Of a stretch of DNA of 27,385 nucleotides, positions 10,105-22,100 are shown one piece after another (within the stretch, counting starts at the first letter, position 1; each line of letters starts with the position of its first letter). The DNA comes from Saccoglossus kowalevskii (lineage: Eukaryota; Hemichordata; Enteropneusta; Harrimaniidae). Location: NCBI RefSeq assembly GCF_000003605.2, contig NW_003143833.1, forward strand, positions 34,954 through 62,338. Direction: 5' to 3'. The translations under genes were made by a program, and so were the position numbers. The notes under the pieces are model-generated. The model was not told the DNA's origin, made no database searches, and was given only the letters and a program-made list of their open reading frames with translations.

Positions 10105-13100
10105 GTGAGTACAATTATTATACATATGTTAAACTTACATGTACAGAATATGTAGCAAATCTTGGTATGATGAAAATTTTTAGAATACAGATGACATCCA
10201 TACTAATACTGGCTTTATCCATAACACTGGCTAATTTCACAGTTTACAAACAAGGTCTGTTAAGTATCAACCTTTTTTTAGCTTTACTGTTTTTCCTTCT
10301 CTGTAATTTCTGAGCTATTTCTTACTTGCAAGTAATGTGGCCACTGCTAACATTGAAAAATCACTTTTCATTAGTGATAATGACATTCTTGGTCAATATG
10401 ACCTGGACCTAATGAGTTTATATGGCCTTCTTGACATACCTGGTCAAAGGGCAACTCTCATGTGAATACCAGTCAACCAAAGTAAAGTGTAATATCTTAG
10501 TTTCTATGGCTGTTATCAGTTTGTTGTCTATTTCCATATAAGTGTCAGTAATATAGTTAATTTGTAGCGACATAGTGTGTTCATACTGATGCCTGACCTG
10601 TGTTTGTTGTGTTGAAAAAAAACCATGATAATAGGGTTTTTAGCATGAATAAAATAGACCATTTGAGGATTTCTGTGTCACATGATAGTATTTTGTCATA
10701 ACTATCTGCTATTTTGGCATTCTTGTTCATAGTCTGTTGTCATAAAACAATTAATAGCATTTTATACAACATCAAGTGTTTGCAGATAAACGTTCAACTT
10801 GGTACAAAAATAATCTGTTGCCTGTAGCATTATTAATTTCACATTTCACCCGCACTTGAAACTCACAAAACAATTATTGATAGTTCAACGAAAAAGCACC
10901 CAGTAATATTTCCCAGTAAATGAAGATATAGGACTTAATTTTTGAATCAAATTGAAATTGTTTCCATTCAATATTCTGTTTAATAACGCTATCATTGTTA
11001 GGATATCATAAATATAGTATATTTCCAAATTTACATCTTTCCAAGTACAAATGTTAGCACAATAGAGGTGCCATGTAGCTTGTCACTTCTAAATCTAGAG
11101 TGAAATCTTTTTTTTTTTTATTACAGTTCATATATATCATTTCCATGACCTTGTCATGCTTCCACATCTCTATACTCTGTGCTCAACTAGTAGCTTCTTT
11201 TGTTTTTCTGTGATTATATTTTGTATGAAAGATATAATGATGTGTTATAACTATATATTTAAACATGTGCCATCAAAATGAGCAGAATATCATCTATAAA
11301 TGGGTTATGGGAGCTGACCTTTAAATGTACTATGCAAATTACCCCCATAATCTATGTTGGGATGTTTGGTGGAATGTACTTATTATGGAGGTCACACATA
11401 TAATTCATTTTATTTTGTAAATTCATTCAAATCTTTTGTGGCTGTATGGAACGGATGTGGTGGTGTAAATGTAGTAAATGTAGGAGCCTATTTTCAAAGC
11501 TATATTTCCATAATAAATGAATAAAATTTAACCTGGCCCCTTTCCTCAATGTTATTTTCTGTTAGTCTGTGTAATGGTCTATGTCATCATTTGTATTATA
11601 GTTGATTGGACTCTGAAAGTGTGATTGAAACTCAAATTGAAAACTAATTACTGATATTCAGATGTTGGTAGTGAAGCCCTACCTCATACATAAAGCTTGA
11701 CCTTGTACTATAAGTTTATTTGACCATTTATGAACAATGAGAAGGTTAAGAACACAAAATGATTACTTGCATGACACTAGATTTGCTGATTAAGACATCA
11801 TTCATTTGTTTTACAAAAAAGACAGTTTAGTAATGAATACACTGATATACATTGTTGTACATTCATAATAAAAGAAAAGGTGATATTTTGGACAATCAAA
11901 ATTTTCATTAGTTTACTAGTTGGCAAAGATTTATAGTTAGCATAGGACAACCATGAAAATAAATCACAATTGCAAAATAATATACATGTTTACCGTCTTA
12001 ATATTATAACTGTCTTCCTCTGAAAAATAATGATGTCATATTGAAACTGCAGTGATCACGTTTAAATCTGTCTTTTGTAAGGGACGACGTCAAAAGATCG
12101 ATGTCGGATAAAAAACTTATTTGCTTTAGTTTGTAGGTGGTGGGTTTTGACCTCAAAAAGTTTCTATCCTACAAAAACGATTTTATTAGCTCCGCTGTCG
12201 ACTTTGTCGAGCGGAGCTTATCATATGAGTGATTGTCCGGCGTCGTCCGTGTCAATGTTTTACTTTTTCGACTTCTTCTTGAAAACTGCAAGCCTGAATG
12301 CTTTGATACTTGGTGTATATGTACCTTGGGTAGACCTCTCTCAGATTTGTTCATTTCATGATCATACCTTCAATTCTCTAATTTTGGTGAATATTTTTGT
12401 CATTTTTGGTAAAAAGTGATGTTTTCGACTTCTTGTTAAAAACCGCAAGTCCAATTGCTTTAATATTACATATGTAGGTACTACATGTGGACCTCTCTCA
12501 GATTTGTTCATTTTGTAATGATATCTTTAATTCTCTAATTTTGGTGAATATTTATGTCATTTTTGATAAAAAGTGATATTTTCGACTTCTTGTTAAAAAC
12601 CACAAGTCCAATTGCTTTGATATTATATATATAGGTACTACATGTGGACCACTCTCAAATTTGTTCATTTCGTGATGATATCTTTAATTTTCTAATTTTC
12701 ATGAATATTCTTGTCATTTTTGGTAAAAAGTGATATTTTCGACTTCTTGTTAAAAACCGCAAGTCTAATTGCTTTGATATTATATATACTACATAAGCAT
12801 ACAGGTAGACCTCTCTCAGATTTGTTCATTTTGTGATGATTTTGTTCTTCAATTATCTAATTTTAATGAATATTTTTGATAAAAAGTTATAAAAAGTCTG
12901 ATTGCTTTAATACTAAACATATTGTTTATTTTGAATGATATCTTCTGTTCTTTACTTGTAATGTGCATTGATAACAGCGGAGCTATCTCAGCCGACAGAC
13001 TGCTAGTCTTAATTTGATTTCAAATTGGTGCATCCTACCCATTTCAGAAAGGCAAGACATGATGGTATGAATATTGTGATCAGATTCATTGTCTATGTAG

Positions 13101-16100
13101 GTTCCTTTTCCACCATACATTTGTATGAATGCACTGCATTTGCAACCAGTCCTACATGTGGACTGGGCAAATTCAATATGAATAAAGCTTATATTTCTAA
13201 ATACAATAAACATATTCACTTTATTTAGTTATTTATGATATTATTAATAATATTTATGCCATGTATTCCTGTTTTAAAGACTGATATTTATGTCATTTAT
13301 GTTTCCATTGTCTTGGCTCAAGTTTTTTATCCCTCTCCTTTAGGTTTATGTTGTAACTTCACATAGTCTCATTTTTGTACATTCATATCAGTTGTCTTTC
13401 AAGAAAGGATTCTAAATATCTAATAATGAATGCACCAACACAATATTTTCCAGTGTTGTAATAATTACAAGTTTTTACTGATTGTTTTCTTCATCCTTAA
13501 ACTGTTTCATAGGATACACATGTAAATAACATTGTATAGACAATTGTGGAAGGTCATAACCCCTATTCAGTTATTTTATTAAATCTCTGACACAATCTAC
13601 AACTAAAACTTCCCATTATTTCCCGGTATTTTTCTAAGAGAAAATTTCTTTTTAAACCTGTACCGGTAATTCATATTTAATGTGTTCGCACTTGTCAGGC
13701 AATATACTACGACTGGGTCATGATGAATTCAATAGAAATGCTGGTATTATCTCTATAGTGGATCCAATAACTGGTAAAACACAGGGATATTCTAAATATG
13801 ATTATTATATAAAGAAACTTGAAGCAGGTAAGTGATGGATTTCACTCATAATTTAGAAAAATAATGTGCTGTGTGGTAACTAGTAAAACTTGTGTGATTG
13901 GTGTAATTACAAGGATAAGGATCTCATGATCTTGTATTTCACACCACCATTTTTTTAGAGGCATAAATATGGCAGCCACAGTCAATTTTCTGTTTCTTTT
14001 ATGTACTTTTTCAATCAAGCAACAATAGTTCTAAGTCATATATAAGGTTATTCTGAGAATACCTCAAAGCATGGACGAAGACAGTACAGCTGGAGTATCG
14101 ACCAATGCGCAGCATACTATCTGAGTGCATACTTTGAGGTATTTTCGTACTAACCTTATTATTATACATCTTTTCCTTCCAAGGATACACCATGGGAATG
14201 CTGAAATTCAAAATGTTTAGAACAGAATCAGCGAACTTCTTTGTATTGAGTTCGGTCAAACTCTGGTGGCAGCCATTTTTGTTTTTATTATTAGAGGACA
14301 CTTACGCATGTAATCCTACCATATTTGGAATTCGCATTTCCTAATATGGTAAGATAAAAATACCCTGTAAAATACTGCAAAATTATGGCACGCTGTAACT
14401 TATGGCGTTACGGAGACAACGCATATAATAATACAGCTGTAGTCTTGTTAGATCCAAGCAGCATATCGTATACTAGTTAATATAACCATCTAAATTTATT
14501 ACATATACATATTACATGTTATTTCAAATAAGATTTGTAATACTGTAGAATACTTTATTTTCGCTTGGAATTTATTTTCGCTGAAGGGATGATTCCGTGA
14601 AAATAAAATCCAGCGAATATACTTTTTTTCCTATATTTCACATTAAACTCATCAAAAATCAGTGAAAATAAATTCCAAGCAAAACGCCCAAAAAGCCTTT
14701 TCAGCGAAAATTAATTCCAGCGAAAATAAAGTATTCCACAGTAAGTACTCAATTCAGTTTAGGATACCCATTGTGAATTACTTACTTCCATGGATCTTAA
14801 ACTTTGCCATATTTAAACCCTGTTACTCTGATGATGTTAATGTAACAGAAATTTGTCCTTGCCATTCAAATATGATATTCAATTTCAATTTACCAGTATT
14901 CTATGATAGGAACAAAAACATCAGTCTTGAGACCTTGTAGGGGTTACTTGTAATAAATCTTTTCTATACATAAGTCACACTCTCTATCATTGAAATGTTT
15001 CTGTGACATAAAAATAACCTAGATGTGTAAAATTAATTCAAAGCAACAATTGTTTTTGGTTGTATAATCATTTAAAATATAGTGAATCTCTTAACAATAT
15101 TATTACACATCAAAATGATAATGATGCTTAATAGTACTTATGTATTATTGTTAGTATTTATGTTGCAGAACCACTTTGTCAATGGAAGGATGTGACTATC
15201 AGAATTGTACACTTCCTATTCCTCTATTTGTTGTATAACTGAAGTCTAAGTTGTAAATGTGTGTTATTTGTAGGTGAAAGCATCAGTGGTGATATCCTAT
15301 CAAATGCTGGCAATTCTAAATATGATCATCTTATGAAAAGGTTGGAACAGAGTGGTAATGTCACCGTCAAGGAACTTATAAATCGCAATTTGTTGGCAAA
15401 AAAACAAAGTGTTGATATCGAGAGTGGCATTATCAACAGTGGTGTGATGAAAAGAACCCCTAGACCTTCTAAGTATGATTTGATCAATATTGAAAGATTG
15501 AAAGATCGTATCAAGATAAGTTCGCAACATCGTCAGATAAAACCAGGAAGCAGGTCATCTATGTCGTCTTCCGAGTATATCAAGGCGTGTTTTTCATCTG
15601 ATGATCCAAAGAAGATGTCACCAACAAAAGCAGAAAAGGCAGACGTGACGTCAATCTTACAAGCCAATGAAATGAATATTTACCTGAAATACATTGCCAA
15701 GTGAGTAGATACATTGCTGTGTGTTTGCTGTTATGTCTTGTCACACACAGCAAATATTGGTTTAATAAACTGTTATAATTATTTATTTTCTTTAAGCTAG
15801 AGAGCCTTGAGGTAGTTAGTTACCTACCGTTAAAGAATATCGCCACGTTTATCTTTGTTTTTGGCGGCTACTCACAAAATCCAGATAAAAAATATGATCA
15901 TTGAACTACGTTTTGCCCAAAAAATTAATAAACATCTATAAATTGAGTTTTTAGCCATTTACTAATAGTTGTCATGTTGGTTACGTAAGATGGAAGAATC
16001 CTACAAAGTTGGTAAATTCTGACGAATACTATTTATGAAATAATATGTGGATTCCTATAGTTCCAAAAAAACCCAGACAGTTTTTCTCCCAAAAAATATT

Positions 16101-19100
16101 TTTACCTGGATAAAAAAAATAGTTATACATTTTAGAAACAAAAACTTTGATTAATTGTTCATGCCTATTGAATGCATTGAATGACTTTAAATCTTTCTTT
16201 GAACACCATTTTATTTTGTCACCAAATTTTATTGGCAATTTTTGTATATTTCTGTTTTGGATGAAATATCCATAACTAAGACTTAGAACGTTATTTGAAT
16301 AGATATGGAAAGTTTATTTTGTGAACAATGACAAAAGTTGTTCAGGGAATTGATGAAATCTCTTCTCACTGGTGAGCACTTGATGAACAAAGAACATATT
16401 CTATACTTGTGTCATTGTTTTATAGGTTTTCACCAAGTGTACATTGTGGACATATGCATTGCATTTACCAGTATAAAGAACATTATCACTGCCTGGACGA
16501 TGAGTGCAATTACGTGGTAATACACTCTTTTATTGTTAACACTTACATGCCTACTTGCATGCACTAACACAATCAATATGGCATATTAACCAGTCAATTT
16601 TTGCACTTACAAAGTTTCTCGAATTGTGGATTTTATTGCATTCTTGTAGACAAAATTTTGCCACAAAGCCACAGAAACTTTGCTGTAGGATCCCGTTTAT
16701 CACTGCTACAGAACTCGCCAACATTTGTCTCTTACAAAATGACATTGATTGTCATTGAATCTTCAAAAATTGTTGGAAATATAGGTTAACAACGGAACCA
16801 GTTTATTCAGTAGACTAAAAAGGACCCTTCCTTTATGAAATAATGTTTGTTCAATTGTAGTGCATGTTGTGTTAACCCCAAATTCTGTTTCCCTGACCCT
16901 GGTATTTATACAATGTTCACACATATAGAAAAATGAGGGTTCAATTTGGATTAAATTTTAACCTGCTGTTGAAAAACATGTGAACATATTAACCCGGGTT
17001 AGTTTAGCTGAGAGTCAAAGGTCAGGTCTTGACCTCAAGTTGCGTGTTTAACCCTAAGGTGAGATAGTGTGAACAAGATTGAAACAACCCAATGAATATA
17101 TGTGAAAATATAAACCACTGCTATGTATGAACAGAACTGTAGTAGCCTACTGATAAGGACAAACAAAGGCATAGTAGCGTCAAAACATTGTGCAGGATTC
17201 AACAAACACAAAAGTTTTTTTGGGGGGTATTTCCATGCCTAATAATGATCCTATCACACATTTGGTGCTGGTCAGTTTTGATGAAGTAAGAGTATCTCAA
17301 TGCCAACATTAAACTATGAAAAAAATAAATTCAAGTTCAAAATCAAATCATTTGAATTTTGCGACAGACGTTCAGTTTAATCCACGCCTTTCACACATTA
17401 CGTGAGATCTTACAGTTAACGTAAAATTACCTATTAATCTGACTGTCATGTTGATATTGAATTGCAGCGATTTACAAGGAAAGAAGATGTCATCAGACAT
17501 TATAACTGGCATAAAAGACGTGATAATTCTTTGCAGCATGGCTTCATGAGATTCAGTCCTGCAGATGATTGTAATGTGTATTACTCTGGGTGTTCATTAA
17601 ATAAAAAACATACTCATTATCATTGCATGCAGGTAAGTCCATTTTATTTATTTATTTATTTTCCAATCGCAAATCTAATTTCACACTATGGAATTGATAT
17701 AAATATTATTATTTCTCTGATATTTATGTGAGATGAATGCAATCAGTCATGGCTCTGGCAAATTTAATATGTATATAGTAAGTTTGAAGCAAATCTATGC
17801 ATCCTACATAAGAACTTTTTTTTACAGGTTGGTTGTAGTAAAGTATACACTAGTACTTCTGATGTCATCACACATGAAAACTTTCATAAGAAGAATGCAG
17901 CATTGATCAGTGATGGATTCCAGCGATTCCGTGCTACTGAGGATTGTGGCTCACTATGTTGTGGTTTTTATGCTCAGAAGACCACACATTTTCACTGCAG
18001 ACGTCCTGGCTGTGATTTCTCATTTAAAAACAAATGTGATATTGAGAAGCACAAGGTTTATCATGTCAGGGATGATCAGTATAAAAAAGAAGGATTCAAG
18101 AAGTTTTCCAAACATGAGGTAAAAGCAATTTCTACTTACTACCTGGTATAACAATGTCCAAATGCTTTGTGTTATTTGTTTAAATATGTCTCATGAGATG
18201 GAGAAATACTAGTTTGACAGACTTGTCAATGTGGGCATTTTGTGTTAATGCAATCACTGTTGATTATTTTTCATACCTTACTTTGATGTTATGTGTGTCT
18301 TTTAATGTTTCAGACTTGTACAATTGCTGGCTGTAGGTATTCTCAGAACACCAATCACTTTCATTGTATCCGTCCAGCCTGTGATTTCACATTCACTGCT
18401 GCAAACCAGATGCAGTCACATAAGCGCAAACACGAACGGCGTGATCGGCTAATTCAGTTTGAGCAGGCCAAAAGAAGAAAACGTCCTTATACATTGGCTG
18501 CTGCTTCACAAGAAGATCTTCCTTCTGACTTAATTGATTACTATCATAAAAAGAAAATAAAGATGGAAGCTCTGGAGGAGCCAACACCTGACACGTCTTT
18601 GGACACAATTCCTGATTTTAAAGAAGAAAATGAGGATGAGAAAGATTCCACAACAGAACTGCAAGAAGATGAATTGCCGCCTGCGTTTGCCAAAATCAAT
18701 ACAGCGATCAGTGATAAAACTAAAGACGATGATGGTTTAAGTGATTCACTTAACCTTCCAGCACCTTCTGAAATCAGCCCTCCAGTAGAGGTTGGTGAAG
18801 AAGAGCAGCCATCGTTAATTAAAGATGATTCAAAGCCCCCTATTACACTAAGAATTAAAATACCTGAAAGCTGGCAAAAATATATAACAAGGTGAGCACC
18901 CTTTGCTTTGACTGCGTCTCTCAGCATCAACACATGCTGTCTTAAACTTACTGTGAACGGGTTAATTATTCACTGGGTTTTAATTTTGCTTATTTCGCTG
19001 CCTGGAAAATGCGCTAAATTAAAACCCAGTGAATATGTAAAATTGAGCATAGAATACATTATCTAAATGATAAAACCGTGAATTTAAAACCCACTGAATA

Positions 19101-22100
19101 TGCCTGGAATGGTAAATCAGCGAAATTTAAACTCAGTGAAAAGGGCCACTTTTTCAGTGTTGTTGACATTTACAAATTTTGGCCAAGTCTATGGATCTAC
19201 ATTCACACACACTTCCACTTTGTGAGATAATCTTTTGAACTTCATGTTCAATGGATCATCCCTTTCCCAAAGTCTGGCATCACAACCATCTATATTGTTT
19301 ACTTCCTCAACACGAAGGCACAATCCTTCTTTACCTTAAAAACAATCAACAGGTATTAAATAATTCATGTCTACTCGAGTGATCTTCACCAATTTCTGAC
19401 ATTTTGTTTTCTGTTACAGATATACTGCTAATGATCACTGTGAGGCTCGTTGTCATATGCTGTATAAAGATCATTATCACTGTCAAGTCTCTGATTGTAA
19501 TGAACTATTCAGATCAAAAGATGGGGTCAACAAGCATGCAAGGTAAGTTATCTGTGTGTAATTTACTGATAAATGGTGTAATTTAAACATAGTTGCAGAA
19601 TCAGCTTACCAGTAATATGTCAGGTCACATAATCTATGTACCTATGTTAATAACATGTGAACAGTTTTTGTTAGCAGTCTATGTGTTGTTTACCCCTTGG
19701 CAAAAAACGCAGCTTGTCTAAACATCCAAATAGAGTGGTTAGCTTACTTTATATTTGAATTGATAAATAATGTATTCAGTTGACCAGGTATACCTCTGCT
19801 GTTGGTACCTTATCTCGGGTGCCTTGGGTACTGTAAGTCAAGTGCCTGGGGTACCACTGTATCTCGGGTGACTTGGATACTGTATCTTGGGTGACTTGGG
19901 TACCGTATCTCGGAGTGCCTTGGCTACCATATCTTGGGTGCCTTGGGTACAACTGTATCTCAGGTGATATAGGTACCGTATCTTGGGTTACATGAGTACC
20001 GTATCTTGAGTGCCTTGGCTACCGTATCTCAGGTGACATGGTACCATATCTCAGGTGCCTTGCGTACCACTGTATCTCAGGTGACATGGGTATCGTATCT
20101 CTGGTTACATGAGTACCGTATCTCGAGTGCCTTGGCTATCATATCTCGGGTGCCTTGGGTACCACCGTATCTCCGGTGACATGGGTACCGTATCTTGGGT
20201 TACATGAGTACCGTATCTTGGGTGCCTTAGGTACTGTATCTCGGGTGCCTTTGGTACCACAATATCTCGAGTGACATGGGTATCATATCTCGGGTGACAT
20301 GGGTACCGTATCTCGGGTGCCTTGGATACCTTATCTCAAGTGCCTTGGGTACCACAGTATCTCGAGTGACATGGGTACCGTATTTCAGGTGACATGGGTA
20401 TCGTATCTTGGGTGACTTGGGTACAGTATCTTGGGCGACTTGGGTACAGTATCTTGGGCGTTATGGGTTTCGTATCTCAGGTGCCTACTAATTTATCTAT
20501 CGTTTATTGTAGATATCATGAATTAAGTGAAGAAGCTAAGGAGTTTGGATTTCGATATTTCCAGTATGGCCAAAGCTGTATTTCATATTATCGCAATTGT
20601 GTCAATTATCCACAACAACACTATCACTGTGTTTGGGTAAGTTTATCATTCAATATTTTTACAAACAAAGTTTATGATTAGTTGGATTTTGAATCTGTTA
20701 TATTCCTAATGGTTGAAAGTTCAGATTATGGTCACATACAGTTTAGTTTGCTGGTAAGTCAACTTAGTGAATGTGACAGCTATTGATAGTAAGACGTCCT
20801 TGCCTAGATACGAAGAGCTATGTTGAAGTCCTACCTCTATATCTCCTCATTTAAATAACATATAGACACTGCAATATGGGTGTATTTTGTACAGTCAAAC
20901 CTATAGATAAGTCAACCCCCACCCCCACCCCAAGGTTTGATAAGCCAAATATCTATAAAAGCTGATCAAATTATTTGTAACTGCAAATAATAAGGTTCCA
21001 ATCTCAACAGATATACTTGCTTTGATACAGTTTAAGATTTGTGTAGATAAAACATTTTTATGCAATAGTTGTAATTTTGGCTTTTTTAAGCAAACCAGTA
21101 CTTAGCCATTGAGACTGTTTAAATAAAATTGGTCACGCACACGTTAGAATTTTATTTTTTGTACTGGTTGTATTGTTCCCTCATCATGGTTTGTATTATA
21201 ATAAATACATGGTTTCATATGTGTTATCTTTCTCTTCTTACAGAGTATTAAAGATGACGAATACTGTGGCCATGTCTTGAGTTCTTTTCATTCACACTAC
21301 ATGAAAATGCATCAGATGAAGCACCAGAAGTCACCTGCAATTGGCCGAATTGATGACGATTTAGTCATTAAAAGTCCCACAACTCCCACCAGGAGTAGTC
21401 TCTTCTCACCTCCAGTCAAGTATAAACACGGTGTTAACTACGGATATGTGTTATACAAAGCTAACAGATGCCCCAATCTAAGTTGTCAATTGAAATCAAG
21501 AGCTCATTTTCATTGTTCAAAAACAGATTGCAACTATTTAACAACCAGTGCTGCTAAAATGAATGAACATAAGTGGAATGAAAACGCTGCCTATGATGGG
21601 TACCGGCAGTTGAATCGCAAAGTGGACTGCAAACGAACTGGCTGCAAGTATAACATGATCAAGAAACACTTTCATTGCATCAGGCCAGGATGTAAGTTTT
21701 CATTTACTTTGCAGAGTCAGATGGAGACCCATGCCAGAAAACACTTACGAAGAATCTATGGAAAGAATTTTGAGAAGCAGCCACAAGCAATGGCAACATT
21801 AGCCACGGCCACTAAAGTCACTACTGGTCCTGCAAACGCTGATGACCCTGAAGAAGATACTCCTATGTTGGAGGAAAAGATAATTAAAGTGAAAGGTGGT
21901 CGCCGCCCTACTGTACGCCAGATGAAATCTCTTGGATTACAGAAACCTGCTAATATATTACCAAAAAGTTGTGTAACACCTGAATCTAATGCTACGTTAG
22001 CAAATGCCGCATCGACTCCTTCTTTGATTACAATGCCTAATGCTACTAGTACTGTGGCTGCATCTACCTCCAAGTATGCTGCAACGCCATCATCTGTTGT

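Larger units (their letters stand above)
13828..15273 (+). other. castor coding intron 2 (1446 bp), repeat-rich
   Basis: GTAAGT to TTTGTAG. It contains copy 1 of the dispersed repeat (14041-14411) and the fold-back MITE (14541-14743), leaving little unique sequence. Open frames at 14011-14301 (-) and 14662-14940 (+) fall in these repeats and are not genes. Confidence 0.85.

Noticed and set aside
14011-14301. 96-codon open frame on the minus strand
   Set aside because: Lies in dispersed repeat copy 1. The related frame in copy 2 is not conserved as a full ORF, so it is repeat sequence and not a gene.
14662-14940. 92-codon open frame on the + strand
   Set aside because: Its first third is the MITE and the rest is intron, with no domain.
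18544-18933. 129-codon open frame antisense to castor exon 7
   Set aside because: Mirror of the acidic Ser/Asp/Glu-rich sense coding sequence. The Castor frame is supported by fingers and splice phases.
19805-20487. CRISPR array
   Set aside because: Units are contiguous variants of one another with no unique spacers, and the host is an animal genome.
21692-21697. GTAAGT inside finger 8 as a splice donor
   Set aside because: Using it would destroy finger 8, and the frame runs on cleanly through fingers 8-11. It is coding sequence for the GCKFSF knuckle.
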